Assembly: GCF_030247185.1 (NCBI RefSeq)
Contig: NC_080572.1
Coordinates: 229,239,435 to 229,303,434, forward strand
DNA: 64,000 nt
DNA from: Malaya genurostris
Taxonomy: Eukaryota; Arthropoda; Insecta; Diptera; Culicidae
Direction of reading: 5' to 3'
The notes beneath the pieces were generated by a model. It did not search any database and was not told the DNA's origin. It saw only the letters and a list, made by a program, of their open reading frames with translations. Each line of letters opens with the position of its first letter. Within the stretch, counting starts at the first letter, position 1. This document shows, in pieces, positions 33,901 to 46,996 of the stretch. The translations under genes and the position numbers were made by a program.

Positions 33901-36000
33901 AACCTTGAACCAATAAATCAGTCTCGTGTTTTAACTTTCCAACGCTACCTGTCTTCCCGAAGGACACTGCACTTTCGAACTGCGAAAAAGCTTCTCCGAC
34001 ACGAACGAGGACGAGTTTGCGCCGTACGGCAGCACGCGTCCCCTCCAACTCATTCCGGTGGAGGAACCCGGTGCGCTTTGGTTTGACTCTCTCAAATGAG
34101 CCATGCGCCGCTCTGTCCACCAGCGGAAATTTCACCAAACTACCGAATCCTTTCCGAACGTACATCGAGGATTCACTCCCCTCTGATAAGGACGAACGAG
34201 CGAGCGAGCTGGTAACTCACCGTTTCTCGCACTCCGATCGGCACTCTTCGGCAGCGAAAGCGGAATTCATCCGGTTCGTTGGACCACACCGAGATACCGA
34301 TGCTGGTGCCGGGAATGTGGCTGGCATCTGGAGTCCAAAAAATCAGTCTCTCGACGGACCGCGATGAAGTTGCACGTTTTCCCGGTGAGGCCGCGTCGTT
34401 TTCAGCACAACCATCCGCGTCCGCGGGCCATAACACAAACGTTCGATTGCGTCGATTGCTCCGGTGAGCAGCAGAACGGAACCGCTGAAGGGTATATCCC
34501 AATCGATTTCGATTACCCAGTCACGCGGTGTGTCGTTGCATTAGACACGGAAATTTTCGGAATATCTTCACCGTCGTCGTCGTCGTCGGTGCCGTGGTTC
34601 TCGTCGTCGTCGATATCGTCGTTGCCGGTATTCGTAAGTCGTCGCGCGGGAGATTAACCGTCACCCCGAAAATCGACCGGTGCTCTGTTATCGCTATAAG
34701 CACCACTTGGAGTACTGTTTTGTTTTTATGTCGAAACCAAACCATATCTCAAGAAGTTTTCCATCCGACCTATCCGACGGTGTTGCCTCGCGGTACATGC
34801 GGCAAGGGAAAATTGAGGAAATCCCACATATCGGAAAAGTTATCCACCGTTGTGTGAGTGCGAGCATGTATGTTCTATGCTTTATTCCGTAGACAAGCTG
34901 CTATTTTGATCGAACCGAATAAACGGACGACTTGTTGGCCTAAGGTTAAAGTTTCGTTTTTGGTCGCAGCGGGGCAAGGAAGTGACACGTTCAGAAGAGG
35001 ATATCATCCTACAGTGGAAAGTCAACCGTTGGCAAAGTGAATTTAGACGGTCGGTTGGGGAACAGAAGTGCCGAGAAACATCCAAGTGTGCCGCGATATT
35101 GGGAAAATCAAGTGCTGCACCACCACCGCCACCTGCCGTGGGACCAACAGCCAGCCAGAGGAAATTGAAACCGACCAAGAAATACGAGCATATTTAACGG
35201 GAGGAAATATAAAACCAGCGCTTATCGTTTACCCGTCTACGGTGAGTGCGAACACGCAGAGGTGGAAAAGAATCTCTGCTGTTTCCGCTATCGTGTGGAA
35301 ATCTGAGGTTGCATCGCTTGTGAGTAGGCGGCCGGCTAGGGGTTGTGCAGTGGCAGTATCATCCTGCACGCGTCCAGTGTGACTGTGTGCCCCAACGACC
35401 AAAAAAAAAACAACGGTTAAGGTTACCGGGCCCGGGATTCGGGTCACAGTGACGTGTTGTTGTTGTAGTGTTGTGCAGTAGTGCATCTCGGGGGTGACAC
35501 AGAGCAGAGACAGTGCATTTTCAGTGTTTGTAGTAGGAATGAAAGTTACTCGTACCGGACCAAATGTTGCTGCCGCTGTTGTTTTGTCGGTGTCAGTTTT
35601 AAGTAGAACTGTGCCAGCACGTGACCTGCATTGCGGAGTGTAAACAAACAGCAAACGTGCGAATTAAGTTAGAAACCAAAGTTTAGCCCGGCCCGAGCAG
35701 GGAATTCGAATGACGTGACGTGTTATTTGCTGCAACGACCGTTCGGGGCATTCGCGGAAAAGTTTAAAGCTGATTCCCGGCTAGTGATGCGGCAATTTTT
35801 GCAACGTAAGAGCACACACATGTTTGGTCGAGGTTTGGCAATGGAACGGATTTTCTTGTTTGGTGTGAGGCAGGATGTGCTTTTGTTATTTTCTTACCCA
35901 AAACAATACGGTGCTAGGTTCGAGTTGACAACGGTTGATGTGAATACGATCGAGAGTGCCACTTTTTGCTTTCCACTGACTGAACGTTTTCGTTCCTAAA
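33901..36000. promoter_or_regulatory. GC-richer island, possible promoter or 5' untranslated exon
   Basis: Base composition rises above the surroundings. The block lacks any of the repeat families seen elsewhere and has a GTC/GTCGTC trinucleotide run at about 34569-34620. Possible initiator-like TTTTCAGTGT occurs near 35519, and a donor-like CTACGGTGAGTGCG near 35234. No conserved protein was recognised in the overlapping frames on either strand. The function is a guess from composition and absence of repeats. Confidence 0.25.
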
Positions 36001-37364
36001 TCCGATGCGATTTGGTGCGTTTGTAAATATTTGCTATTTATACAAACCGCAACAAGATTTTATTTGCTTAGGACTGAAGTTACCCTAGGCTTAGATTAGC
36101 CGGGTTAAGTTAGTCTGTCGTTTGACGACTGTCCTGCCGGTTTGATGTGGGGGAATGGAAACATACACACTTGAAAAATTTCACAGAATTTTCAACAGTT
36201 GCACGCTCGGTGATCACTTTGGCAATGGAATGAATGGTTACCGATCGTTTGGTAAAAAAAATGAATGATTCAGCATTTCAATGGATTTTCGGATATTACC
36301 AAACAACAAAAATTTTTTATTCTCGATTACATTTTTCGGAACTGAATATTTTTCGCAAAAGCGAGTAAGAAAATTAGTACCAGTCATGGATTCGGTTTTT
36401 CATAGCCACAAAAAAAAAGGAACAAAAAATGCCGGTAGGTCAGTTCCAGCCAGTAAAAACTGAGTAAAAAATGTGGCGTCATGTACCGCTTGACCAGGAT
36501 TATTAGCGCCATTCCACCCGAAATTACCCTCCAACGACATGAATTGGCAGCAAGATTTGAGTAGCTCTAATGTTTTTCATCGCTCCGAATTCCAAAGGAG
36601 TTAAGAAAAGAGTGACAACGCTTACTTTGACTGACCGTATCTCAGCCGTTGGTACACGCTCATTGGACATAACTCAACTTTTGAGTTGCGATTACTCAAA
36701 TCCATAAACTGAAGCATTTGAGTTCTGATTTGATTAAAATTAGCGCAACCTATGAGTTCTCTCACATTTACTGCTGAGTTTTCAAATATTTGAATGGGAA
36801 AAAAAACCTAACCGTCGTGTTGTTCAGTGTGAGTTGTTTAAATACAAACACTTGTCAAGGGTATATTGGTTGAATTTGTTGTTCATTTACGATTCGAAGA
36901 CCCTTTCCTGACATTGTTCGCCATTTTAGTCACATATGAGAATCTTATGGGTGTTCTAGATTTCAAATATATCCAGTAAGAAGTCAAACTGAAATGTTTC
37001 AAAACCATTTGACTTTAGTCCTAAATTGAACGATTTTGGACTCTTCTAATATAATTAGCAAAACAGAATATTTTGAGGTTAAAGAACTGAATGTTGAGTA
37101 AAATCAAAGTTTGAGGTTAAAATCACTCAAATTTTTAGGCAATACACATTTTTCTGTTTGGATTCAATATTACTCAATTTTTGACATCCCTATTCTCCGT
37201 ACAATGGGAAATCTGTGTTTATTTGATTTATGGTACAACTGATGATGCCGATTTTACTTTTTGGCCATAGCATAGCATGCTTTTGCAAAATTTAAGCCAA
37301 AAATAAAACAAAAAACATTCTCCGAATTCAAATGGAATTGCTCCATAAGGTTGAGTGCTAGACA
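36001..37364. other. AT-rich intronic-looking DNA
   Basis: No gene was found. Short variants of CTCAAATTTTTGAG recur between about 36670 and 37180. Confidence 0.3.
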
Positions 37365-37905
37365 CCCGGGTAGAAGTGATTTGCAAACCAATACCAAATT
37401 CTGTCATTAAAATCAAACATCTCAATGGTAGAAATTAACATTATTTAGTTTGAAATAAGAGTTAAAATATCAAAAATCATAACAAAGCCTGCATGAGAAA
37501 ATAGCAACAAAATAAAAAATTCTGTCATTGTAATATCAAACCAAGAACAAAATATTTATAGAAGATGAATTTGTTCATTATTTTATATTCTAGCATTTAG
37601 AATAGAGTAATATCTTAAGTATTTCTCTTATCAAATTCTGATGCAGTTTATTAAATGGTATTTTATTTGAAGATAAAACTACTGGGTCAATTTACTTAAT
37701 GAATTTGAAATAGCTCATCAATAACGAAATAAGATATTATAACTAATTTTGATGTTGAACAGATATTGTACAATGTCTTGATCCCTTGATGAAATATCAC
37801 GAAAATATCAAGTATCACTCTGACAACACAGAGACATCAAGCCAAGATATGATGGTAAAATTTGTTATTATTTTGACCTTTGTTTGCTATTTACACCTAC
37901 CCGGG
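37365..37905. mobile_element. Inverted-repeat MITE with CCCGGGTAG ends
   Basis: The left end is CCCGGGTAGAAGTGATTTGC. The right end, reverse-complemented, is CCCGGGTAGGTGTAAATAGC. AAAC follows in both. It is 541 bp, AT-rich and non-coding. The target duplication is not clear (at most a CA dinucleotide), so the superfamily is left open. Confidence 0.65.
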
Positions 37906-39799
37906 CAGTTTTGGTTTTTGAGTTAACAGTGACAATTTGACTTGGCCATTTGCACTTGTTGTCTCTTACTGAAGTTTTAGTATATTGTGATTGTAATAAC
38001 TGCACGAAAAGACCGAAATCAGCATTTTGGCGAAAAAATTAGTTGATTTTCTGATTTTAGTTAGTTATTTTTTGAGACAACTAAAAAAATCTTAGTTTTG
38101 CTAATTCAGATTTTTTAATTCTCATTTCCTTAATAATAATAAAATATTAGTTGAAATGGCTATTTTATAGTTGAATTCACCTATTAAACGTGCTGTCATT
38201 TCTTAGCTAAGGCACACTTCATTTCCATTCATCCAATTTTTTATTTAAATTAGAGAAATAAAACGTTGTTTTCAACCAACATAAATGGTTGAATTGGCTT
38301 CTGCAATTTGCAGCTATGTGGCGCACTGTCACCATAAAAACGTTAACACCGTAATGACTACTAGCCACTAGATGACACACTACTACCGAAAAGAATACGA
38401 TGTTGTATTGGAGAAAAAGACATAAACGAAACATAAACTTCTATTTGAAAACTTTTCTTCTTAATCGCTGTTTCCTTCATTCGCGAAATCGACTCTCTCA
38501 CTGAAAATTTTTAGCACTTTGAAAACAAAAACCGAATACAAATAATACACCAGACGGCGTAGCCCGGAAGGTTGAAAGATACAAAAACATCATTCGGCAT
38601 ATATAATTAGAGTACAACATTCGAAACTCACCTCACTATTCCGCGTAAAAACATTATTACGCACAATCGCTTCAAATGCGCACAAATTATGAATAAAAAC
38701 ACTTTCCACTAAGAGTTCACGTCATTTTTACATATCGGATTAGAAATTTATATATGGATATATCGTAACACATGTGAAAACCATCAAAAAAATTTGCAAG
38801 CAGTTTCAACAAGACTGTCCTTTCTAGCTTTTTAATGGATTGTTTTGATTTGACACTTCTCATGAGTTTTTGGCTGATAAACTTGTTAATAAAACCAATA
38901 TCATGTCAATATCAATATCAAATTTTCTGATTTTAATAACAAAATTAGTTGTCAATGACAATTTCGTGTTGGATTGAAATATTACTGGTTTGTGTCCAGG
39001 ATATTCGCCAACTAAACACATTCTCTAAAAATAAGAGTTTTTTCAGCAAGTTAATTCTCAATTTTATTAACTAATTTTATAGTTGTTTTGGAAATTTTGT
39101 TGTTAAAATCAACTAATTCAAAAACAGTAATACGAATTGGGCACAGAGCTAATCTCGGTCGTTCCGTGTGCATCTATCGGAAAGATAAAAATTCACCTTT
39201 CTCGAATTTGAAGAAAACCACAAAATAGAAAACAACCTTCCCACGTTAATCCCTTTATTTTTTTCCTAGTACTGGTCCTAGAATTTGACTTCACGGCATT
39301 GAACACAATTTATATACCGGTAAATGACATGAAAAACATGTACGTTATTCATTTGGCGTATATATTCAATGTGGTTTGAAATAGTGAAGCACATGGATCA
39401 AGTAGGCTCAGTAAAATTTCCACACTAAATACTTCGTTATGCGCCAAATCTATTCACATTGTGCTTTCCAGCAGCAACAAATCCATACGCGCCAAACAAT
39501 CATCGAAGATCCTAGCATGTATTGAGTGGAAAATTTCCAATTCCATACAAAACAATTCTCAAGATTTTCTTCACTTTCCCGATGGATTCTCCTTAATACA
39601 ATCTAAAACCTTCGCACAAAATTTACCTTCCAAACAAAACGATGCATTTGCAAATCGGTTCATGCATAACAAAGCATACTTGCTACATACACATTTGCTA
39701 GAAAAAACTTTTGTTATAGCTAAAAATCACATGTCTTTGAAAAGGACACTTAAGCTCAGCTGATTTTTTAGGAGTATACCTCCTAATTCAATTAAAAAA
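37906..39799. other. AT-rich unassigned region
   Basis: It contains scattered motifs such as ATTAGTTGATTTT and ACAACTA in both orientations, near 38040-38100 and 39060-39125. They are suggestive of, but insufficient for, an inverted-repeat element of about 1.1 kb. No coding sequence was found. Confidence 0.3.
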
Positions 39800-40790
39800 A
39801 CGTGTTTAATCTACCTAACAGTGAGATGATACCTTTTTTTTCTCAATTCGCATGAGTTTTTTGCATGAATATTCTTCGGTGTTTTACTTCTCGTGACATT
39901 ATTTTAATAACCATCGTTTTAAGCGACAATTTGTGATTTTAATCACTCAATACCCTGTAATGTCGAAGCTGCAAATCGGATAGAATTTGAATCTAAACGT
40001 GTGACAATCGATATAACATTCCATGAGATGTCAAAGAAAGTTTCAGTTTAGAGTTTACGGTTATTTACGGTACTTCCAGAGCCGGTATTCAGGGACTAGC
40101 ATAACCCAAAACGATTCGTATGGCCAAAAAATAAATATGACGAAATTGCAATAGTTTTCAGTCCAAATTTAAAGCATTTTAGAAATGTCATCTTCTATAT
40201 CGGCTTGAATTTTAAAAACTCATCACCCTGTAATTCCAGAATCGGAAATCAGAATCGAGTAAAATTCATTAATTTTACATGGGACCATAAATCCTGTAAT
40301 TTGAGTTTTTGTTTTTGAAATTCGATTTGTTTAGAAAACGATTCGATACTGAAACCGGAATTCAAAATCAGTGTAGCCAAAGTCAGTTAAATTCACCTGA
40401 GGAGTTGTATCGTTTACATTCGATTCAAAATGTTCGAAAATCAGTGCAGACTGACTAAAAACCAGGATTTTTTTTTGTAGAATCTTAAGACCTTTCATTT
40501 GAATCTTAGATGGTCCTTAGATTTCATTTGAATCTTAGATCGGTTCAGCCGTCTATGAGAAAAATGAGTTACACTATTTTAATTTCGTTTGATGCTGTAG
40601 CTCAGGAACCAGAAGTCGGATCCAGACGTAATTCAGGAACTTTGTTTGGAAGCACTTCTCGTATTAATCTGAGTTTGTAGAAAATGCTTGAGTCATCTCT
40701 GAGAAAATTGTGTGAAATTATTTTCCACACACGCATTTGCTTATCTCGACGAACTGATTCGAATGGTATGTGGGTGTTATGTTCTTCCAG
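39800..40790 (+). repeat. DR1-related repeat, diverged
   Basis: It starts with TGTTTAATCTACCTAACAGTG and GAGATGATACC, the inverted DR1 terminus. It contains diverged units with GTACTTCCAGAGCCGG, AATCGGAAATCAG and AGAAGTCGGATCCAG. It ends near CTCGACGAACTGATTCGAATGG. Confidence 0.6.
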
Positions 40791-40979
40791 CATTCATTAC
40801 TGTCAGTAGTTCAAATCAATATAATTATGCAATTGTTTTTAACTCGACAATGCTGTTATCTTGGCCATCATCTGATTTCCATATGTTATATTCGAACGAT
40901 TATGTTGCCAAAAACGAACCGTGCTAAAATCGGTCCGAGGCAAAATTTCATGAAAAAGTATGCTGTACACAGTCTTTTT

Positions 40980-41350
40980 GTTACTTAGAAACAATTGTAT
41001 GTGAAAGTATAAAAAATCGTGTTTCACGTTGCTTCCAAGCATTGCTTTGTCATACAGCGCTCAAAATTTCTACTACTGGAATAAGGCGAAAAGTCGCTTA
41101 CACAAAAATATCGATATCTCCGTTAAAAATGGACGGATTTTAACAATCTATGGCTTGTTGGATAGCTATTACCGTGTCGAATCTAATTCTAAAAACATAT
41201 TCTGTTTTCAAGGTCGATTGTGACAGATATTGGTAGAAAACTGAAAATTTTTACATAAAGCTTCATATAAATCAAAAAGTAAACATCCGATCTCAAAACC
41301 ATTCAATAACGTTCAGGGTGACGGGAAGACCCTTCGTTTGCGACTGGTTT
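40980..41350 (+). repeat. Dispersed repeat DR2, copy 2
   Basis: It is inverted relative to 30976-31330. It includes GGCTTGTTGGATAGCTATTA and AAACATCCGATCTCAAAACC. Both DR2 copies lie within 1 kb of a DD41D mariner relic. Confidence 0.65.
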
Positions 41351-41520
41351 GATCAGTATCGGTACAGCCATCTTTGAGATCTCGCCCTCTTAGCTGACAA
41401 CACACATACAGACACACACACACGGACATTTGCTCAGTTCGTCAAGCTGAATAGATTGTTATATGACACTAGCCACTCCGGGCCTCGGAAAATTTATCTA
41501 AAGTTTGAGCGAATTCTATA
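41351..41520 (+). repeat. DR1-type terminal piece with (CA)n
   Basis: ACACACATACAGACACACAC is followed by TTTGCTCAGTTCGTCAAGC and TATATGACACTAGCC, as in the left DR1 copy at 470-540. Confidence 0.55.
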
Positions 41521-41629
41521 CTTATTTTTTATATTTATAAAAAAAGGTAAAAACCCAAGAAACTTGAGAAAATTGATGAAATTTTAATTGGAATTGATAG
41601 AACGATCAATATAATTTAATGTTAGCAGG

Positions 41630-42290
41630 CGATTCCATGCAAATGTTGGCCATGCGCAAGATCCAATTTTGGCATACTCTCTCTCTCTAACATATCGGCC
41701 GGTATTTCACAAATAAATGCTACAATATTGGCTTCCAGTGCGTCAATCGTTGCGGGTTTATCTTTGTAGACTTGAGCCTTAACATGACCCCACAAGAAAT
41801 AGTCCTAAAGCGTTAAAGCACACAACCTAAGCGGCCAATTGATGGGCCAAAACGTGAGATAAACTGTTAATCGAAGTTGGCTCTCAATTTGGTGATTGTT
41901 TCGCGTGCCGTGTGGGATGTGGCACCGTCTTGTTGAAACCACACGTCAGGCATGTTCAATTCTTCCAAAATCGTCAATCATCACACGGTAGCGCTCGCCA
42001 TTCACAGTAACTTTCCACCCATCGCCACCTTCGAAGTAGTACGGCTCGAAGATACCACCGGCCCATAATCCACACCAAACAATGACTATTTTTGGGATGC
42101 ATTGGTAGCTCTTGCAATGCTTCTGACTGGTCTTCACTGTGGATGCGGCAATTTTGCTTGTTGGCGTATCCATCCAATCAGAAAAGAGCTTCGTCGCTGA
42201 ACACAATTTTTCGATAAACACTTTCCTAGCCGAGTATGAATTTTGATAGTAAAATTCAATCATTGGTTCGTTCGTAAGTCGATTCATGAT
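41630..42290 (-). pseudogene. DD41D (rosa-type) mariner transposase relic, copy 2
   Basis: The frame at 42287-41946 begins MNRLTNEPMIEFYYQNSYSA (the family N-terminus), then jumps to SDWMDTPTSKIAAS, IVIVWCGLWAGGIFEPYYF and VTVNGERYRVMIDDF. The middle of the DNA-binding part and the first catalytic Asp are lost. Further left, in another frame, WFQQDGATSHTARET (second Asp) and then DYFLWGHVKAQVYKDKPATI are readable. It is broken by at least two frameshifts and one in-frame stop. Confidence 0.72.
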
Positions 42291-42794
42291 TTAATTATAG
42301 ACCAAACTGACCAAGTTTGACAATGCCTCAAGACACGATTTACGCGTGATCTGTCAAAAATAGTGTTGCCAAAAAGATACCAGCAAAAAAAACACCCTTT
42401 TTAAGATAAGTTGCATAGTTATCATTCGTAACAACGGAAATACTTAAAGATATGTTGCAAAGCATAGAAAATGAACTTTTTCGGTAACACAACAGCTACC
42501 AAAAAATATATGAAAGCCATTTGCCATTTAGATACTGATTCCTGTTTCGTCCTGAGAAATTTTGGATGCCTTCATTCTCAACTACAAACGTAGAAGAAAT
42601 CGTGTAAATTTGCGTCTTCTGAGACAGACGTATTCGAGCAGTAAAAATGACTCCTTTTCACAGATGCACGAACATAAGTTTGATACATTCTGATACATTT
42701 TTGAATGCTGAAACAAGCAAGTTTACACGTGTCTTCTTGAAAGGTGGGATATGTTTGACATATATTCAAAGTACATCAGAAAAAAATCTCGAAC
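42291..42794. other. Unassigned spacer
   Basis: Nothing was recognised between the two transposase relics. Confidence 0.25.
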
Positions 42795-42949
42795 CACGGT
42801 TTTCTCGTTTCTGAATTAAAGCTTGCTTCAGATAGAATTGGAAAAAAGACAATTCCCTGTATTTCAGTTTTTTTATTATTGAATTCAAGATCTTTTTTAT
42901 ACAAATGTAGTGGTTTCTTCATATTTTTAAGAAAAAAATACGGATAAAA

Positions 42950-43870
42950 TTATTCGTCACGGTTTCGAAGGAATTCTCGAATTTTGCCTGTAACACGGCT
43001 CATTAGGCGGCGCACACCTTCTTCGTCCATCGTTTTAGCTATCTTGTTCCACCAGGTCGTCATCTGATTGATGTCTTTGATAACCTTTCCCTTTGCCCTG
43101 AGTCTCCTCTTCATGATTGCCCAGTATTTCTCAATAGGGCGGAACTGGGGGCAGTTGGGTGGGTTAAGGTTTTTAGGAACAAACTGGACCTCTATCTCTG
43201 CATACCATTCTTGAACGACTTTGCTGTAATGACAGCTTGCCATATCTGACCAAAACATTACGCGATGGTCGTGAGATCGAATAAATGGCAAAATTTTTGG
43301 AGACACTCTTTTTGGTATAGTTCCCATGTCATTGTCTTATTTGTAACGAAAACTTTCGTTTTGTTTTTGCCACAGCTGCAAATGCCCTGCCAAATCATAA
43401 ATTTTCTTGCAAATTTGTCGGTAAAAACAAATTTAAATTTGGCTGGAACATTCCCCCGAGCCGTTGTCAAGTAAATTTTTTTACCTGGGATTTGCCCGAA
43501 GTCAGCCTTAACATAGGTTTCAATTTTGACCACACTATTCGATACGACTTGATTCCTTCCCGGAGTCGAGTTCTCCTCACGGTACTATGGGCAGCACCGA
43601 ATTTTCTGGCCAAAATCACGGTCCGATAGATTGGGATTCCGCTTAATCGTCTTCAAAATCTTACCACGCAGTTTCCGATCGACAGTTCCACTCCGACGAT
43701 TGGCTTGAGGCTTCCGAATCGTCATCAATGTTTCCTTATACCGTTTGATAACGCGCCATACGGTATTTCTGGGCAATTTCGGCTGTTTAGCTAGCCTAGA
43801 TGCAGACCACAATGGATTTTTCAATTAATTGTGCACAATTTGTTCCCTTATTTCGGCTTCCATGTTCATT
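42950..43870 (-). pseudogene. DD37E (ITmDD37E-type) transposase, broken
   Basis: The reading on the minus strand starts at the ATG near 43869 (MEAEIREQIVHN), meets a stop, and continues with LAKQPKLPRNTVWRVIKRYK and LRGKILKTIKRNPNLSDRDF (helix-turn-helix region). It then shifts frame to ETYVKADFGQIPGKK, FMIWQGICSCGKNKTKVF, and shifts again to VMFWSDMASCHYSKVVQEWY and NPPNCPQFRPIEKYWAIMKR. The second Asp and the final Glu are separated by 37 residues, the DD37E spacing of the ITmDD37E family described from mosquitoes. The first catalytic position reads VKIETY where this family is expected to have an Asp. With one stop, at least two frameshifts and a lost catalytic Asp, the copy is inactive. 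Confidence 0.82.
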
Positions 43871-43960
43871 GTTTACAAAGTACAGTCGATTTGCGGAATG
43901 ACAAAAATCATACGTGACAAAATTTCCGACACGTGGGCGCTAAGAACTTCCAAATCCGTC

Positions 43961-46900
43961 CACCAGGAGCGCCACAATATGAGCAAAAGTTTCTTCCAAT
44001 TCTAAATGAAGCTAGCTTTATCCTGTAAGTAAAAATAAATTATTGTATATTCCCCGCAGAAGGTTGTGGCAGTTATTTCCGAAAATAACCAACAGTTCCA
44101 TGGTCCAGCTTCAAGAGCAGTGACCGTCTAGCTAAAGCCCGGGTTGTCAAAATGCGACAGCTGGCTTGCGAAGCCTTACTTCTGAATTCTGAATTTGTTG
44201 CAAGAGGTGACGGGGTAGGAAGTGTTTGTGATATGTTTTCTAGAATTGCTTGCAAATTTCATTCGTTTCCAATCCATACCGAAACGACTTTCGAAATGAA
44301 AATAAATCAAATGTTGGATTGCTCAACATGATTGCTAACGCTCAAAATATATTCATTCGATGTAACCTGAAACTTTTCCAGGTATCAATCTTTCCTACGT
44401 TAGCAAAAGTAACACAACCGGAACAATCTACCGGGTTCTCCACCGGAGTAGAAGTGAAACAATTTTTCGATGGAGACGAACATCGGTATGTAAATTGAGC
44501 TCAACCTGATGGTACGGGAAGTGACCCTCGTTCGATCATTTCGGTACCTTGTATCTATCAACTAATCTTCATGCCCAACCCCCCCAACATCGTTCAATCA
44601 AGCAAGCAAACGTTAGACCACCGTAAAATTACCTCGTCATCCGTTCCATTGCCAACGTACGGAAAAAACAGCCCCTCGCACTCCCCCACATAACAATCCT
44701 AATCAAAGATTTTTTCCAGAATCCTGTGTGAAAACCCAGTAGCCAACAATAAACCTCACTAACAAGGCAAGGTCGAGCAACGGCTAAGACTCGCATCACG
44801 TGTTGTCCAGGTGGACGGGATTGCGCCAAAAGAAAAAAAAACAGCCCACAGAAAATCTAATAGAAAATCATACAAGGAAAACGGTAACGGTAGCAAAGCC
44901 TAAACGTGACCGAATTTTGGCTGTCAAACAGAAGTCCACCTCCCCTCTCAGTAGTTCGGAACGGTGTAATTAGCATAATTAAATAAATCCCAGCCTAGTG
45001 CGAGTCCAGCCCTCGAAACTGGAGGATTGAAGGAAACCCGAGACTAGAACTGAACCTGGACGAATCTTTCAAGTGAAGTGAAACAAGAGAAAGAAACGGA
45101 ACGGAAAACTTCACAACGTAGACTAACTGGATGAAAGTCAATCGTTAGCAAGTTTCTGTTTTTTTTTTTCTTCCGTTCGTGTCCTGGGGTTTGCCTGGTT
45201 CGGGTTCGGAGTGTAGGACTGCGGTTTTTTTCCCGCTCACCGAAGGAAGTGATTGATTTTTCGGCTTTGCCGATTTGACACGTGCAGCTGCGCATTTGGG
45301 GGTGGTGGGGAAGGGTGGCCCATATCCGGCACGCCGGAGTGATTTTTTTGCTCCTGATTTCACCAATCCGGGAGACTCGCGTGATTCCGTTAAAAGTTCG
45401 GTCGTAAATCGCGTAACTGTGCGTTCGGGCGGACGTTTATGGATCGTTAAAAGTTGCGCCCCGAAACAGGTCGGAACATCCGACGGGGGTGAGGAAAGGA
45501 AATCAATACGTTCTGTGATATTGTTGAAGACGAAATTTACGAGTCTAAAGTGAGCTAATGGTGGTGAATGTCAATTAAAGCGACGCGAAAGGACTCGAGT
45601 ATTTTTATGTGTGTTGGAAATTTAACCGAGTTGGAAATTGTACCATTACTATGCATATGACCTGTTAAACTAGGAGTTATTTATAGTGAAATTTTTGTTC
45701 TCTCGTTAAGCTAATTGTTGGAAATTTGTCACAATAATTGACTGCTGCAGTGAAGGCAGGCGATAAGAAACGGGAAACTTAATTAAATAGTTTCCATTAG
45801 GCGAAATATTTCTTTGCACAGTCCTCAGATTCCAAGTTAGTTTTTGGAAGAAAGCCAAATTCCTCAAATCAAACAGAGTCAGATGTGATCAGCTGCAGGA
45901 GGACGTTTCATTCTAGAACAAACAAACAAACAAACAAACAAGTGGGAAAATGTGCGTTCATTAATCAGTCGCTTGAATGTTGTGCCACCCCATTCAAAAA
46001 CGAAAAAAAAACAACAAAACAGGAATAGGTGGTAAAGTATAAACGACCCGAAGAAAAAGTGTTATTACTCTGAGACACGATAGCCGTAATCGGTTGGTTC
46101 GACTACCCATCGCCGGGGTTCTGATGGGAAGAAAGTGAAGAAAAAACTTCCCTCCGTCTCCTTTCGGCTCTACACCTCAAGCAAGCAAGCAAGCACAAAC
46201 CGGAAGTGAATTGAAAGTGATTGAATGGTGGTTCGTCTCCAAACCCAACCGACTGGCAAACGGCACCCACGCGTCCTGTCCTGTCCTACGAGTGAAGCAA
46301 AAAGCTGGTGAAAAATTACCCGCCCGAAGGTGAACGTGTCGCTTGATTCGATCCCATCAATTTGCCTGGTAGGGTAGGGGGAAAAAATAATGTGAAATAT
46401 ATTCAGCCGAGCCCAGTTCCGGCCCCAAAACGGAGGACGGTACATCATGCGGAACGGAAAATGAAGAAAAATATTGAATTTATGCTATTTGCTTTATCAA
46501 TCGATGAATAATTGCGGAATAAATTTGCAATCCGGAAAAATAAAACCGGAGACAGCTCAGCACGGCTAACATTTCGTAATCCGACCGAAGTCGAATCCGA
46601 TGAAACAGGTCTCCCGATGAAACGCAAATATTGAATGTTCGCAGTGCAAATGCCAGATCAATCAATTAAAGACCGATTTTCCATGCGCCTTAATTAATGT
46701 GAGGCAGGTGACCGAGTGCGAATTAATTACGCTCGGTACCCCCAATAGAGCGACATCGACGGCTCGACTGGTGGAATCCCGATAGTTGACAATTAATCAT
46801 ACCCTACTAAACTGATCCATATCGACGCGAGTGCGGAAAAAAACCTGTATTGAAAATATCTTCATATCAATTAAAATCCTGTGCAAACTCAAACTGACAA

Positions 46901-46996
46901 ACTCACACACACACATATCGTGATATTGACAAAAGAAGACCTGAGTGAATATAAAAAAAAAATCTAGAACGTTACATCATCACAAACAGCGCAAAC
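43961..46996 (+). promoter_or_regulatory. Repeat-poor region leading to first exon; candidate promoter and long 5' UTR
   Basis: This stretch contains none of the repeat families seen elsewhere and is richer in GC than the flanks. It holds short runs of CAAACAAACAAA at about 45926 and AAGCAAGCAAGC at about 46180, and ends in the translational start context CAAACATGG. An initiator-like CTCAGTAGTTCGG lies near 44956. The extent of any 5' UTR and the transcription start cannot be fixed from sequence. Small open frames here have no recognisable domain. Confidence 0.3.

Noticed and set aside
34017..34367. Open frame in GC-rich island (and overlapping frames on both strands)
   Set aside because: Equally long frames exist on both strands with no conserved motifs, as expected for GC-richer non-coding DNA.
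38040..39125. Possible inverted-repeat element of about 1.1 kb with ATTAGTTGATTTT ends
   Set aside because: The similarity between the ends is weak and AT-driven. No target duplication or second copy is visible in the window.
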